Origin: Rickettsia tillamookensis
Lineage (GTDB): Bacteria; Pseudomonadota; Alphaproteobacteria; Rickettsiales; Rickettsiaceae
DNA: 64,000 nt
Reading direction: 5' to 3'
NCBI RefSeq assembly: GCF_016743795.2
Contig: NZ_CP060138.2
Span: forward strand, 1-64,000
The translations under genes and the position numbers were made by a program. Positions 30,801 through 40,360 of the stretch are shown piece by piece (the first letter of the stretch is position 1; each line of letters opens with the position of its first letter). The notes beneath the pieces are model-generated. The model did not search any database. It worked only from the letters and a program-made list of their open reading frames with translations, and was not told the origin of the DNA.

Positions 30801-31298
30801 ATATTTCAAGAACTCCAAGGCAGTCACCCTAATGTTGCTAACTCTCTTAATGATGTTGGTGGGGCTTATCAAAATTTAGGCAAGATTTCCGAAGGGCTGA
30901 AATACCAAGAAGCAGCACTAAAGATGCTAAAAGCATTATATCAAGGTAACCATCATTCTATTGCACTTTCTCTTAATAATGTTGGTGTGGCTTATGGAAA
31001 ATTAGGAAATACTAAAGAAGAGTTGAAGTATAAAAAACAAGCATTAAATATGTTAAAAGAACAATATCAAAGCAATTACCACGATATTGCTCTCTGTCTT
31101 AATAGCGTTGGTTTGGCTTATCAAAATTTAGGCAAGATTTCTGATGGGCTAAAATATCAAGAATTAGCTTTAGAGCTATATCTAGCTTTATATAAGGGAA
31201 ATCACCCTGATATTGCTAGCTCCCTTAATAATGTTGGTGTGGCTTATGGAAAATTAGGCAATATTAAAGAAGAGTTGAAGTTAAAGAACAAGCACTAA
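27849..31298 (+). CDS. Lipase-like / STAND NTPase / TPR protein, 5' portion before a frameshift
   Basis: A 1149-residue multidomain protein. Residues about 90-330 resemble class 3 lipases: [10 protein letters not shown], the nucleophile elbow [13 protein letters not shown] (Ser near 224), [10 protein letters not shown] with a candidate Asp, and a His in [12 protein letters not shown]. Residues about 590-900 are an NB-ARC-like STAND NTPase: Walker [17 protein letters not shown] (about 610-625), [12 protein letters not shown] as Walker B, and [11 protein letters not shown]. From about 955 come 42-residue kinesin-light-chain-type TPRs, four and a half in this frame. The start ATG follows GCAGG. 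The architecture of effector, NTPase switch and repeat sensor matches STAND/NLR-type immune proteins, but it could equally be a host-directed effector. Confidence 0.78.
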   Translation: MFSSKSSVNTSDYQTIIACLEQNVPSFIHLDFSNLHLTLPQLEEIAAKIQNNNFIGNVSWGIVPNSCDELIQKIESKIILNNQNYKHHPNDFVHGLFSLHAYIDSKENDIVKFAVEKENDKKIKIRNEQLEDWRIFKIFNKPEIGRYYAVSYINERTKQMVLAYRGTTFEKLDLLKANSPLKAHLKSILGGQIVAQQAAAYEATGEVTKYANENNYNLSFTGYSIGAWFAELSLYFAHRDFHYPKAKAITFDSPGSAKIMDSFKPNILSHETTFDVKNLNITTYLSAPNFVNVCNPHIHKAYRLFPKITAAEYNSKIINTLNKAVPIKSYITLLSLNGDLLDSMLDSFDLATGKPIRSEKILDWPCIEYDPKDDTLGKKAIDKVLNFIPVGSTIKDLASKLIHRNITATTLGSFLEIIDQLVSGNIASEQFLEIYKHLENNAAQGYPSKEIITSEGKFELSYKGHYRIEEVNLSIDVANTNSKSSSDWYLAQLSKLSIDKKEIPNLIKQQLKVIKELYEIKPQYGKYYIFTNSPNVKVDDLREQIFRLIEVSEEAKEVLEDSNAYTTNESIKVTENIISNLPPLSTYNLIVRNEILQEIEETLNEKRFITVSAFAGTGKSTIAIEYGSKQRDEAKKIVRFINADSADKIFEAYRQLAKEVAIYTIGEKEEDIIRLVHERIANLKPSTLFIFDNVEKYKDIESYLNGIMNMPNDKTQVIITTRNNKLSEDITNIKLKPFNREEAILYLVESLKDRLNKQDISNLLAELSSEDAFILPYSLSKAVAYLKENKLLRVDDYINYFKNSKDDHIETVLLLQLLEKSPLAWLILQCSAHLDPDFISIDIFKELFLVDEEKLQEPIKRLEALSLMNLTYQNGQAGLQLHRLVQTITKQYINKYKEHAIDEKEIYIRLVEVLDNLFPLLTDIPNEYWESAKIFYPHIIKILNDNIKIDNFKKANLYQKLGNYNEYILCKFKYSLKYYKEALKIFQELQGSHPNVANSLNDVGGAYQNLGKISEGLKYQEAALKMLKALYQGNHHSIALSLNNVGVAYGKLGNTKEELKYKKQALNMLKEQYQSNYHDIALCLNSVGLAYQNLGKISDGLKYQELALELYLALYKGNHPDIASSLNNVGVAYGKLGNIKEELKLKNKH

Positions 31299-31300
31299 AA

Positions 31301-32332
31301 ATGTATCAAGAATTATATCAGGGTAGTCACCCTAACATTGCTACTTCTCTTAATAATGTCGGTATAGCTCAAGGTAACTTAGGTAAAGTAAAAGAAGGGT
31401 TAAGATATTTTTGGCTGGCACTAAAGATGAGACAAAAATTATATCAAGGCAATCATCCTAGTATTGCGGATTCTCTGAGTAATATCGGAGTGATATATGA
31501 GAAGTTAGGAGATATATCGAGAGGACTAGGATATAAAAAAGAAGCTCTAACTATGCAACAAAAATTATATCAAGGCAATCACGTTGCAATCGCTACTTCT
31601 CTCAATAATGTAGGAACAGCTTATGATAAATTAGGATATATTTTTGTAAGTTTGAAATATTTTGAATCAGGACTAAAGATGTTTCAAGAATTACATCAAG
31701 GTAATCATCCTGATATTGCTGGATTTCTTACTAATATAGGTTTGGCTTATCATAAATTAGACGATGCTTATAAAGCCATAGAGCTTTACAAACAAGCTTA
31801 CTTAATGCGTGTACAAACTTTAGGGGCAGCTCATCCTGATAAGGAATTAAAAAGTTACCTAGAAAAAATTGCCCCAGAATTTATAAAAAATAACGAAACT
31901 AGGGAGTTTATATTACAAAGAGGCGATTTTAAGGAAGTTACATTAGAAATTAAGCAAAAATTACAAAAAGAAGTTTTAAATAAAATATTTATTAATGCCG
32001 CTAAATATAAATGGAGTAGTAAGTGTTCAATCTTAGGAAATTGGGGGGTGAAAGGCTATTTAGGCGATAGATATTTAGCAAAACAACTAGGAGCTTTAGC
32101 AAATGTTAAAAATATAGAAATAGCAAAAATGTTATGTTTTGAAGCAATTTGTTTAATAGCTATTTATAATCCTAATAAAAATTTCACTTGTGTAAAAGAA
32201 TTCACTAGAGCCTATCCTGAATTAATAAATAAGATAACAAACGAACATCCGGAGTATTTTATTGACGGCTCGATATTACGAATATGTGTTGATAACGAAG
32301 CAGTTTTAAACAAACTGCTAGGCAGTGGCTAA
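31301..32332 (+). pseudogene. 3' portion of the same TPR protein, shifted frame
   Basis: A 343-codon frame that continues the TPR array without a gap in period: about four more 42-residue units ([20 protein letters not shown] and similar), then a non-repeat C-terminal domain ending [15 protein letters not shown] and LNKLLGSG. Compared with AAGTATAAAAAACAAGCATT in an earlier repeat, the junction near 31276 reads AAGTTAAAGAACAAGCACT, one base short, which ends the first frame. Whether this part is translated on its own is unknown; its first ATG has no clear ribosome site. The C-terminal domain resembles that of the TPR protein at 53926-54282. Confidence 0.75.
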
Positions 32333-32337
32333 TGTGG

Positions 32338-32832
32338 CTATGTAACTTTATCTTCATCATGAGGAGAATCAGATTTATCCATTAGATTTTTAGCAATGCT
32401 GCTTTCTGAAAATTTAGCTGATTGAAAATATTCGGAAACAAGTTTTATCACCTCATCACAAAATTCATCTTGTAGCTCTTTAGTTGCGGTTAATTTTTGG
32501 TTTTGAATTAACTGTATAGCATCAGATTTTTTATGCTCTAAAAATTCTTCAATTTCTTTAGTTTTTTCTTGAATGATTTTCTTGGTAACTTCATTGCTTT
32601 CTTCTATCATTTGAGAGCGTAAAGTTTCTAATTTTTGTATTTGTGCGTTGGTTTGTTCAAAGAGTAAAGCCGCATCTTCTTTTAACTTTTCAGCTTTTAG
32701 AACTTTTTCTTGGACTTCTAAAATCTTAGCATCTAAAGAATTTAAAATGGCTTTTTTTGCCGGTCTATAAATTAAATATACAAAAATTACAAAACTAACG
32801 GCAAGCCAAAAGCTCTCATCTAGAAAATTCAT
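32338..32832 (-). CDS. atpF: ATP synthase F0 subunit b
   Basis: The 164-residue peripheral-stalk subunit: one N-terminal membrane helix ([15 protein letters not shown]) followed by a long charged coiled coil ([19 protein letters not shown]). It joins the F0 rotor housing to F1. It is the last gene of the minus-strand F0 cluster, and its ATG overlaps the stop of the b' gene by one base. The long helix and lack of other domains fit subunit b. Confidence 0.9.
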   Translation of the reverse strand: MNFLDESFWLAVSFVIFVYLIYRPAKKAILNSLDAKILEVQEKVLKAEKLKEDAALLFEQTNAQIQKLETLRSQMIEESNEVTKKIIQEKTKEIEEFLEHKKSDAIQLIQNQKLTATKELQDEFCDEVIKLVSEYFQSAKFSESSIAKNLMDKSDSPHDEDKVT

Positions 32833-33305
32833 TATTTTATTTTTATGTTTTTGAGTAAATCTATATCTGCTTTAGTTCCGGCTATTTTTTCAATAATATT
32901 AACTGCAAGCTTTATTATTGCTTCGCTTTTATTAGCTCTAAATTGCTTAGCAGCTAAATTTATATCTTCAATATTTTGACTTATAGAGTTTTTTAAATCC
33001 TGCTCTAGATTCTTTTTTTTAATTAAAAATTCTGATTCTAAAGAGTCTATTTTTTCTTTTTTTAGCCTATCTATTTCTGTATTTGTTTTATCTATTTCCT
33101 CGTTATAATATTTGTTTAGCTTTTCTACTTCTTGGGTTAGCGTATCGGCTTGCGTAATATTATCTTGAATATTTGTCTGTCTATTATTAAAAATTTCTTC
33201 GGCTTTTGGCGTGATAAATTTATAAACAAAGATATACAATAAGCCGAAAGTAACGATAAGCCAAAAAATTTGTGAATAATAGGTAGCAATATCAAATTGA
33301 GGCAT
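32832..33305 (-). CDS. atpX: ATP synthase F0 subunit b'
   Basis: A 157-residue paralogue of subunit b, as alphaproteobacteria commonly have. The N-terminal membrane helix reads [20 protein letters not shown] and is followed by [17 protein letters not shown] and a coiled coil. It pairs with subunit b as a heterodimeric stalk. The gene lies 18 bases after atpE and touches atpF. Confidence 0.88.
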   Translation of the reverse strand: MPQFDIATYYSQIFWLIVTFGLLYIFVYKFITPKAEEIFNNRQTNIQDNITQADTLTQEVEKLNKYYNEEIDKTNTEIDRLKKEKIDSLESEFLIKKKNLEQDLKNSISQNIEDINLAAKQFRANKSEAIIKLAVNIIEKIAGTKADIDLLKNIKIK

Positions 33306-33323
33306 CTTATTTAAAAGTGAATT

Positions 33324-33548
33324 TTAAGAAAAAATAAGTAACATAGCAATTACAAAGGAAAAAAGCCCCATTGCTTCAGCAAGACCTGCACCTATCAGAG
33401 CCATTCTTTGTAAGTTTTCTGCAGCTGAAGGGTTTCGTGCTATTGAACTAAGTAGAGAGCTAAATATATTACTAACGCCTAGAGCCGCCCCGTACATGCC
33501 GATAGCCATAAGCCCTATACCAATAAATTTTAAAGAAACCATGTCCAT
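33324..33548 (-). CDS. atpE: ATP synthase F0 subunit c
   Basis: The 74-residue proteolipid forming the rotor ring: two membrane hairpin helices joined by the polar loop [11 protein letters not shown], with the proton-carrying Glu 58 in [15 protein letters not shown]. Length and motifs are canonical. It lies between atpB and the b' gene, the usual order. Confidence 0.95.
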   Translation of the reverse strand: MDMVSLKFIGIGLMAIGMYGAALGVSNIFSSLLSSIARNPSAAENLQRMALIGAGLAEAMGLFSFVIAMLLIFS

Positions 33549-33582
33549 AAAAAACCTAACTTTTAATTAATCAAAATAACAA

Positions 33583-34311
33583 TTAGTGTAAATTAATAGC
33601 ATCATTAAGATACATACAAGATAAAATAGTAAAAATATAAGCTTGAAGTATTGCAACAAAAATTTCAAACCCAATTAGTATCACCATAAGAGGGATTGGC
33701 AGAAATTTCAAGTAAATCATTAATGAAACGGTAAAACCGGCTATTACTTTTAATAAAACATGTCCCGCCATCATATTAGCGGCGAGTCGCAATGATAAAC
33801 TAACCGGTCTTGCTAAATATGTAAACAGTTCAATTACTATCATTAACGGTGCTAACCATAAAGGAGTACCGTGTGGTAAAAAAAGAGTTAAAAAACGTAA
33901 GCCGTGTTTTACGAAACCGACTATAGTGACCGTTAAAAATACTAAAATTGCCAAAGTAAAAGTAACGATAATATGACTAGTAGCAGTAAAGCTATAAGGT
34001 GTCATACCAAGTAAATTACAGAATAAAATAAAAATAAATAAACTAAAAACTAACGGAATAAATTTGCGTCCTTTTACTCCTATATTCTGATTTAACATAT
34101 CAGCTACAAGATTATAAACTATTTCAGCACTTACTTGTAATCTAGAAGGTACTAATTTCCGGTTATAAAAAGCTAAGTAAAAATAAGTTAGAGCTAAGGT
34201 GCTAGCAAGTAACATATAGATACTTGAATTAGTAAAGCTGACGTCAAAGCCAAGAATTTTGACTTCTATCAATTTTTTGATATCAAATTGTGCTAAAGGG
34301 CTATGAGTCAT
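33583..34311 (-). CDS. atpB: ATP synthase F0 subunit a
   Basis: A 242-residue membrane subunit that forms the proton half-channels. The key arginine lies in [35 protein letters not shown] and the C-terminal [21 protein letters not shown] are family motifs. Five to six membrane helices are visible. It follows the AtpI-like gene by four bases. Confidence 0.95.
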   Translation of the reverse strand: MTHSPLAQFDIKKLIEVKILGFDVSFTNSSIYMLLASTLALTYFYLAFYNRKLVPSRLQVSAEIVYNLVADMLNQNIGVKGRKFIPLVFSLFIFILFCNLLGMTPYSFTATSHIIVTFTLAILVFLTVTIVGFVKHGLRFLTLFLPHGTPLWLAPLMIVIELFTYLARPVSLSLRLAANMMAGHVLLKVIAGFTVSLMIYLKFLPIPLMVILIGFEIFVAILQAYIFTILSCMYLNDAINLH

Positions 34312-34315
34312 TTCC

Positions 34316-34573
34316 TTACTTTTTTACTTTTTGCCTTATAATATTAAAGCCGGCAATCATTCCTATTATTGTAAATATAATAAGAAATAAAGGTTTAGAA
34401 TTAAAAAACTTATCCGTAAATATTCCAATTACGACACCTACCATTGTACCTGAAACTAAATCTACAGCGATAGTGAACGGGCTAATTTCTTGCTGAATTT
34501 TAGGATTAGAAAACTTAGGAGTTTTTAAGTCTTTAATTCTTGCTTTGATATCTTTTAGTTTTTCCGTATTCAT
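34316..34573 (-). CDS. AtpI-like F0F1 assembly protein
   Basis: An 85-residue protein with two C-terminal membrane helices ([19 protein letters not shown] and [19 protein letters not shown]) and a charged N-terminus. This is the pattern of the small AtpI/AtpQ proteins that precede atpB and help c-ring assembly or magnesium uptake. It is the first gene of the F0 cluster. Confidence 0.8.
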   Translation of the reverse strand: MNTEKLKDIKARIKDLKTPKFSNPKIQQEISPFTIAVDLVSGTMVGVVIGIFTDKFFNSKPLFLIIFTIIGMIAGFNIIRQKVKK

Positions 34574-34585
34574 TAGTTTATTTCC

Positions 34586-34686
34586 GCATCATTGCGAGGA
34601 GACGCCATAGGCGTCGACGAAGCAATCTCAGGAGTTTGTTATTATTCATGAGATTGCCACGCTCCTTTTAGTCGCTCGCAATGACG
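34586..34686. repeat. Palindromic repeat, family A
   Basis: ATTGCGAGGAG at the left and GTCGCTCGCAATGACG at the right, between the DsbA-like gene and the F0 cluster. It lacks the AAATTCTG core hairpin. Confidence 0.8.
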
Positions 34687-34706
34687 ATCTACTGTCGGTA
34701 TGACAA

Positions 34707-35543
34707 TTACAAATTCATCTCATTTTTTGCCTTTTCTTTCTGCTCCTCTAAAGCTTTATCAACAGCTGTGGAAATATTATCTATACTATAACTTCCGGTT
34801 TGTACTCCGTTAACAAAGAAAGAAGGAGTGCCTATAAATTTTGGTGCTTTTGCTACAAAGTTAGTATTAGCAATTAGCGTTTCAGTAATTTTATCACTAT
34901 TTAAACATTGCTTATATTCTTCCGGAGGAACACCGCCAAGCTGACCTATATCAGTTAATAATTCTCTGTATTTATTGCTATATGCCCATTTATCTTGTTG
35001 TTGTAATATGATATTATGAAACTGTACAAAACTATTTATATCACCCTTGCAGCGGGCTAAAATTGCAGCGTCTAAATCTTGTTTTGTAGCAATAAATTCA
35101 CGAACCACATATGCAATTTTATTAGTATCGATATATTTTTTCTTAAGTTCCGGAAAAATTGTTTGATGATAATAAGCACAATGCGGACAGGTAGGAGAAA
35201 AATACTCGACTACTATAACATTTGATTTTTTGTTACCGAGAACCATATCATTATCATCAACTTTAAAAGTAACTTTAACAGGTTTTATTTCAGGATTTTT
35301 TTGTTCTTGTGAATCCGGCGTTGATACTTCATCAGTCTGATTATTATCATTAGCAGGTACTATCGATTCAGCTGCATTTTCAGAATTTGCTGCTTCTTGA
35401 TTTATTTCTTGAGAAGTTTCATTGTTTTGTAGAGTTTCCTGCTCTATTATTGGCTTCTCTTTTTGTTCCTTATTTTGTGCTTTTTCTTCTGAACAACTAC
35501 TCAAAAATAATAAAAATATCGGTACGATAAAAATACTTCGCAT
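34707..35543 (-). CDS. DsbA-like thiol:disulfide interchange lipoprotein
   Basis: A 278-residue secreted oxidoreductase. The N-terminus MRSIFIVPIFLLFLSSCSEE holds a lipobox (LSSC), so it is probably a lipoprotein of the periplasmic face. A Gln/Glu/Asn-rich linker of about 80 residues follows, then a DsbA/Com1-type thioredoxin fold with active site SPTCPHCAYYHQ (CPHC) and the cis-proline loop FIGTPSFFVNGVQTG. It would form or shuffle disulfides in exported proteins such as the autotransporters here; the last point is inference. Confidence 0.88.
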   Translation of the reverse strand: MRSIFIVPIFLLFLSSCSEEKAQNKEQKEKPIIEQETLQNNETSQEINQEAANSENAAESIVPANDNNQTDEVSTPDSQEQKNPEIKPVKVTFKVDDNDMVLGNKKSNVIVVEYFSPTCPHCAYYHQTIFPELKKKYIDTNKIAYVVREFIATKQDLDAAILARCKGDINSFVQFHNIILQQQDKWAYSNKYRELLTDIGQLGGVPPEEYKQCLNSDKITETLIANTNFVAKAPKFIGTPSFFVNGVQTGSYSIDNISTAVDKALEEQKEKAKNEMNL

Positions 35544-35704
35544 AATTTTTCCTTAACTATTAACCTTCTCTACAATAAAAGCGTATCAATTTTATTTCAA
35601 TAAAAATATCTACTTTATAATAGAAGCAAAATGTGCTATGCTATAGAAAATAATAGTCTAACATTAAGTTCTTAGGCACTAAAACCACTACGGAGGAATT
35701 AATA

Positions 35705-36238
35705 ATGGCAAATACAACACAATCCGAAAATAAAACCGAACAAAAATCCGAGTTTAAAATAGGGCAGAGAATTGTCTATCCTGCACATGGAGTGGGTGAA
35801 ATAACAAATATTGAATATCATACTATTGCAGGTACTGAAATTAAAGTATATGTAATTTCCTTTTCGCAAGATAAAATGACATTAAAAGTGCCTGTTAGTA
35901 GAGCTGCGGTTGTTGGTCTTAGAGCGGTTGCAAGCAGAAAAGATTTAGATGTCATATATTCAACTCTTCAAGGTAAACCAAAACAAGGAAATAGAATGTG
36001 GAGTAGAAGAGCCCAAGAATATGAAGGCAAAATTAACTCAGGTAATATTGTAGCCATAGCCGAAGTATTACGGGACTTACATAAAAATGTTGATAATGAT
36101 CGTTCTTACAGTGAAAGAACACTCTACGAATCAGCTTTAAATAGACTCGCAGGCGAGCTTGCTATCCTTGAAAACATCCACCCAACCGAAGCAATTAATA
36201 AGTTAGTTGAAGTATTACGTGAAAAATTAGTAGCATAA
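35705..36238 (+). CDS. carD: CarD-family transcription regulator
   Basis: A 177-residue RNA polymerase-binding factor. The N-terminal Tudor-like domain (FKIGQRIVYPAHGVGEITNI) binds the beta subunit; the helical C-terminal part with MWSRRAQEYEGKINSG contacts promoter DNA. The family stabilises open complexes at ribosomal RNA and other promoters. An excellent GGAGGAA ribosome site precedes the ATG. TATAAT at 35616-35621 is a plausible -10 box, without a strong -35. Confidence 0.9.
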   Translation: MANTTQSENKTEQKSEFKIGQRIVYPAHGVGEITNIEYHTIAGTEIKVYVISFSQDKMTLKVPVSRAAVVGLRAVASRKDLDVIYSTLQGKPKQGNRMWSRRAQEYEGKINSGNIVAIAEVLRDLHKNVDNDRSYSERTLYESALNRLAGELAILENIHPTEAINKLVEVLREKLVA

Positions 36239-36239
36239 C

Positions 36240-36369
36240 TATACTCGTTGAACTTGAAAAATTAGCTACGTCGTCTTTGTAAGTCCTCGGATGCTCACGT
36301 ATTTAGTATACGCTCCGCTCCTCGGCTTACATACTCCTTGCTCTTTTTCAAGTTGAACTTCGTATAGCT
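36240..36369. repeat. Palindromic repeat, family C
   Basis: TATACTCGTTGAACTTGAAA at the left and TTCAAGTTGAACTTCGTATA at the right, a near-perfect terminal inverted repeat. It lies directly after carD. Confidence 0.85.
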
Positions 36370-36478
36370 ACTCTTTATATTTACTCGGAGTATATTTTTC
36401 ATAGATTGCCACGCAGTCTACGACTACTAGCAATAACGGAAAAGCTGAACCACGCAACAATATCCACAAAGCCCTAAA

Positions 36479-38083
36479 CTACCCTACTAATAGATAGTTC
36501 ATTCGGAATTTCTCAAGAGATACAGTAACTACATAGTCAACAAATTCTTTTAACAGTTTTGGATCAGTTACTTCCTGTCCTTTATCGTCACGAGTAGTTA
36601 AAAGTTTTGAATTAATTTTTTCAAGAACTACTTTTTTAATATCATCAATGCTATGCGTACCGTCTAGTATTTCTAAAATATATTTTTCATGTATCGGTAT
36701 ACCTACCATATCATTAAGTCTATTAGTGACGCTAAACACGCTAGTTACATTATTAAAATGTGCTTGTTTTGCTTGGTATCTTGCAAATTCGCTAGTTTTA
36801 GGTTTTCCGGTGATAGTTGCTATAGCATGCGGCTTGGTCTCAAATATTTTGAGATAACCTTGAAAAATGAATGTGATAAAATGCTGTTCTAATGCTGCTA
36901 AGAAATCTTGTAATTGATATTTACCAAGCTTTTTAAAAGCTTCTTTTGCTACTTGTTCTAAGCTTATCGGATTGCTAATATTTTCAGCATATACATATAA
37001 AATAGCTTTCATAATCGGTGAAGTGGTTGAAATAAAAGGATCAGGTAAATTTTCGTAATAGAAGCTAACATTTTCCTGTTCGTTAGTTAAATCAACGTCT
37101 TTTTCTGGAGTTACCGGTCTAATATTAAGGCTAGTAAAAAACTTTTTTAAATTATTAAATTCAATTTTTCTGTTTATAGCTATGTTTTGATGACATAATA
37201 ATGTCGAGCGGAACTTTCTATTAGTGATAAAATCCATATATTGTTCCGTACGAACAATATCATTAACAGCTTGTAACTTTTCGGACGCTTTAGCAGGTAA
37301 ATTACCTAGAAACATTGCAGTAAGCGACGTATCACCTAAGTAATTTAAATGATTTTTTTGAGCTTTTTCTATGAATTGGTGAAAATATGTACCTGTATTA
37401 ATTTCGCCTAAATATTCATGTAATACATATGAGTCCGTATATGCAGATAATAATTTTGCTTCATCTCGTAAGAAATTAGAATAAGGCGTTGAGGAGCTTT
37501 CTAATGAGTCATTGATGAACTTTAAAAGTAATCTAGCTTGTTGTAATTTATCGTGGCTAGTATTAAATAGCTCTGAATGGAACATCATCATTTCACGTAT
37601 TGTTCTCTGCATATTCCAGCCTGGGAGCGTATTATAGCTTACAAAAGCTATGCCGTTCGGATTTAGCAGCTTATTACAGACTTCGAGTATTTTATCTTGT
37701 ACTTCTTTAGGCACCCATGAATATACTCCATGACAAACTATGTAATCAAACTTACCATATGACTCATCGAGATCTAATATAGATAATGCCTTTAGCTTGG
37801 CATTTTTTATTTTCAAATCGCTGATAATTTTTTTACCTAATTCTATTTGTGTTTTGGATAAGTCAACACCTAGAGATTGTGATTTAGGATATGTTTCAGC
37901 AAAGTTAAGCAGATTAACACCCACTCCACAACCGATATCAAGTACTTTAGCAGTTTCAAGAGGCGGAGGGTTTAGTCCAAATAGCTTACCGATAGTTCTT
38001 AAATATGGTGGGGAGGTATAACTGAAAGTAAATGGAGAGTAAGGTACTTCATCATAGGATATTTTATTAGCTTGTTTTGTCAT
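36479..38083 (-). CDS. Protein-lysine methyltransferase, rickettsial PKMT2-like
   Basis: A 534-residue SAM-dependent methyltransferase. The binding motif VLDIGCGVGVNLLNFAE lies near residues 47-63, with SLGVDLSKTQIE and YDYIVCHGVYSWVP following; a methyltransferase-regulatory domain fills the centre and a long C-terminal domain follows. In Rickettsia, published enzymes of this type methylate lysines of OmpB, and the R. prowazekii copy in the same neighbourhood (RP027-RP028) is split in the attenuated Madrid E strain. Here the frame is intact. The target in this genome is inferred. Confidence 0.8.
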   Translation of the reverse strand: MTKQANKISYDEVPYSPFTFSYTSPPYLRTIGKLFGLNPPPLETAKVLDIGCGVGVNLLNFAETYPKSQSLGVDLSKTQIELGKKIISDLKIKNAKLKALSILDLDESYGKFDYIVCHGVYSWVPKEVQDKILEVCNKLLNPNGIAFVSYNTLPGWNMQRTIREMMMFHSELFNTSHDKLQQARLLLKFINDSLESSSTPYSNFLRDEAKLLSAYTDSYVLHEYLGEINTGTYFHQFIEKAQKNHLNYLGDTSLTAMFLGNLPAKASEKLQAVNDIVRTEQYMDFITNRKFRSTLLCHQNIAINRKIEFNNLKKFFTSLNIRPVTPEKDVDLTNEQENVSFYYENLPDPFISTTSPIMKAILYVYAENISNPISLEQVAKEAFKKLGKYQLQDFLAALEQHFITFIFQGYLKIFETKPHAIATITGKPKTSEFARYQAKQAHFNNVTSVFSVTNRLNDMVGIPIHEKYILEILDGTHSIDDIKKVVLEKINSKLLTTRDDKGQEVTDPKLLKEFVDYVVTVSLEKFRMNYLLVG

Positions 38084-38228
38084 ATATTTTTCTTAAATAA
38101 AAAAATAATTCTAAGGAGTTTTAAAAGATTAAGCAATAGATTTTACATACAAAAACTTTTAAATTACTATATAACTTATTTTAGTGGTCATACTAATAAT
38201 TAAGGTAAATATTAATTTTATTCATATT

Positions 38229-38435
38229 ATGAAAAATAGTAATGTTCAAATATCTTCTACCAAAAATAAACATACTTCTTTTATTACAACCAAAAGAAAA
38301 TTGCCGGTCGATAAGATAGTACCTCTAGAGATTGATACTAAAGAAAATAAAAAAAGTTATTTTGGTTGTTTAAGAAGCACTGTTAAAATTAATGATGATA
38401 TAGTAAATTTTTCTTGTGAATCTGATTGGGAATGA
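38229..38435 (+). CDS. Orphan antitoxin-like protein, 68 residues
   Basis: The better start is the ATG at 38229 (MKNSNVQISSTKN), not the upstream codon at 38184. The C-terminus SYFGCLRSTVKINDDIVNF then SDWE matches the toxin-binding tail of Phd/VapB-type antitoxins (pattern FGxxKGxxxIxxDI...DWE). The N-terminal DNA-binding part is short and not clearly recognised. No toxin gene follows: recF is convergent within 20 bases. It is probably a relic or solitary antitoxin. Confidence 0.6.
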   Translation: MKNSNVQISSTKNKHTSFITTKRKLPVDKIVPLEIDTKENKKSYFGCLRSTVKINDDIVNFSCESDWE

Positions 38436-38454
38436 CATTCTTGTACAAACTAAA

Positions 38455-39537
38455 CTATAATTTAATCAATTGTGCTTTACTTGCAAAATTTTCTATTCCC
38501 TCTAGATCGGTAGCGGTAACCCATAGCTGCATGTTTAAACCGGTAAAAAATTCTATTAAATACCCTCGTCTTTTGTCGTCTAGATGCACAAAGACCTCAT
38601 CTAAAAGTAAAATCGGTGCTATTTTAGTTAGCTTTATAGCATAATTCATTTCAGCAAGGATTATTGCAATTAATATAGCTTTTTGTTCACCGGTAGAACA
38701 GAATTTGGCTAAGATATTTTTCTTTTGATGCTTTACTAAAAAGTCGCTTTTATGAACTCCAAAACTAGTGCGACCAAGTAGTTTATCTTTGCTTCTTGTT
38801 TGATAAAGTTCTGCAGTAATAAAATTAATAATATTTTCTTCGCCGTCTAATATTTTTTGTTCAACAATGCCGTCAATCGATAAATCGGCTTTTGGAAATT
38901 CATTTTCAAGTTCATCTATTGCTTGCTGCATAAATTCTAAGGTTTTTAAGCGATTATTAGCAATATGACTAGACATATCAGCCATTTTTTCTTCGATAAC
39001 TTTTAGCCAATTATCATCTCTTATATCTTCTGCTAGAATTTTATTTCTCTCATACATGTAATATTCATATTTACTAACTAATTCTGCATGCTTTGAATCA
39101 AAATTATAAACTATTCTATCAAGAAATTTTCTTCTATCACTACTACCGCTTGTAAAGATACCTTCCATTTGCGGAGTCAGCCATACCATGCTGGTAAATT
39201 TACTTAACTCATTATTGGCTATTTTACTTTCGTTATACTCAGTTATTCTTCTATTAGAGCTACGTTTAAATTGTGTGGTAAATTCTGCAAGCCCTAATTT
39301 GCTTTGCAATAGAGCTTTAACTAGACACTGATCTTCTGAAGCTTTGCATATATCGGCAAGTTTTGCTGATCGCAAGCCTCTGCCTGGATAAAATAGTGAT
39401 ATAGCTTCTAAAATATTAGTTTTACCGCTACCGTTTTCACCTATTAAAATTATTGGGGTATTATCTGTTTTTAGTTCAAGGTTTTTAAAATTACGATAAT
39501 TTTCAAGAGTTAAGGAATGTAGGAAGATATTTTTCAT
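38455..39537 (-). CDS. recF: DNA replication and repair protein RecF
   Basis: An SMC-like ATPase that helps load RecA at gaps; 360 residues from the ATG at 39537 (MKNIFLHSLTLENYRNFKNL). Walker A is ILIGENGSGKTNILEAI, the ABC signature region reads KFCSTGEQKAILIAIILAE, and Walker B is PILLLDEVFVHLDDKRR. An earlier in-frame ATG at 39705 would add 56 residues encoded mostly by a palindromic repeat and is rejected. Its neighbour upstream is the CADD-like gene. Confidence 0.93.
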   Translation of the reverse strand: MKNIFLHSLTLENYRNFKNLELKTDNTPIILIGENGSGKTNILEAISLFYPGRGLRSAKLADICKASEDQCLVKALLQSKLGLAEFTTQFKRSSNRRITEYNESKIANNELSKFTSMVWLTPQMEGIFTSGSSDRRKFLDRIVYNFDSKHAELVSKYEYYMYERNKILAEDIRDDNWLKVIEEKMADMSSHIANNRLKTLEFMQQAIDELENEFPKADLSIDGIVEQKILDGEENIINFITAELYQTRSKDKLLGRTSFGVHKSDFLVKHQKKNILAKFCSTGEQKAILIAIILAEMNYAIKLTKIAPILLLDEVFVHLDDKRRGYLIEFFTGLNMQLWVTATDLEGIENFASKAQLIKL

Positions 39538-39593
39538 TTTATGAAAGAGAATAATAGTTAATGATGCGTTGTATTTATACTTCGAGTAAATGA

Positions 39594-39725
39594 AGAGTTG
39601 GTATACGAAGGTCAATTTCAAAAAGAGCAAGGAGTTCACAAGGCGAGGAACGCAGCGTATACTTAATACGTGAGTACCGCAGATCTTGTAGAACGACGTA
39701 GCCAATTTTTGAAATTCACCGAGTA
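39594..39725. repeat. Palindromic repeat, family C
   Basis: TATACGAAGGTCAATTTCAA to AATTTTTGAAATTCACCGAG and TATATA, containing GAGGAACGCAGCGTATACTT. It lies between recF and the CADD-like gene and reaches the latter's last codons. Confidence 0.82.
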
Positions 39726-40360
39726 TATATACCGTCTAGAAATTGCCATAGTAGTTTTGCACCTTTTATCGCTCCTTGATATACTAATTTTTGTTCTTTT
39801 GAGCTTAAATTATTAATCAAATTTGCACATTCTTGTGTATGCCATTGATCAACTTTACTATGAACAATGAAAAATTGTAAAGTTCTGTAATCTGAAATTC
39901 CATAAAATTTTTGTAATCCTTGAATTTTAGAGTCAGATACTTCAGGAGTTTGACGCTCATAAGCATAAAGTGCTCCAAGACCTACAGAAAAAGATTTATC
40001 TGTTAAGTTAAAATAACCTTGAACAAGTTTTTGAGTTGAGTTTAATTTAAGTTCTGAAGTAAGCTGGCTTCTTAAACATCCAAGCCCTTCAGCAAAACGT
40101 TTCCATAGTTCCGGGTGATTTTCTTCACCTTGCTCTTCTTCTATAAGATTACCAAGTAATATTTGCCTAGCTTGATCACTACATTTGGAATGTATTGCAC
40201 TTATATAACGCGGGAAAGATGTAACGTGATGATAATATTCTTTTGCATAAATTTGTAAAGTAGAATGAGTAAGTTTTCCCATACTCCATAATTGATAAAA
40301 TGGATGATTTAAAAGATTATATTGTTCAAGATCTATATTAAGCTGTTCTAAAAATTTCAT
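39716..40360 (-). CDS. CADD/PqqC-like haem-oxygenase-fold protein, probable para-aminobenzoate synthase
   Basis: A 214-residue all-helical protein resembling Chlamydia CADD (CT610), which supplies para-aminobenzoate for folate without the usual pab genes. The di-metal ligand pattern is visible: Glu and His in IEEEQGEENHPELW, Glu in LYAYERQTPEV, and His, Asp and His in FIVHSKVDQWHTQE. The tyrosine-rich YAKEYYHHVTSFPRY is conserved in position. It is the last gene of folB-folKP-folA and overlaps folA by four bases, strongly supporting the folate role. Enzymatic details are taken from the chlamydial family. Confidence 0.82.
   Translation of the reverse strand: MKFLEQLNIDLEQYNLLNHPFYQLWSMGKLTHSTLQIYAKEYYHHVTSFPRYISAIHSKCSDQARQILLGNLIEEEQGEENHPELWKRFAEGLGCLRSQLTSELKLNSTQKLVQGYFNLTDKSFSVGLGALYAYERQTPEVSDSKIQGLQKFYGISDYRTLQFFIVHSKVDQWHTQECANLINNLSSKEQKLVYQGAIKGAKLLWQFLDGIYTR

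Noticed and set aside
39538..39705. Longer N-terminus for RecF
   Set aside because: The extra 56 residues are mostly encoded by a family C repeat and AT-rich spacer; the ATG at 39537 gives the conserved RecF start.
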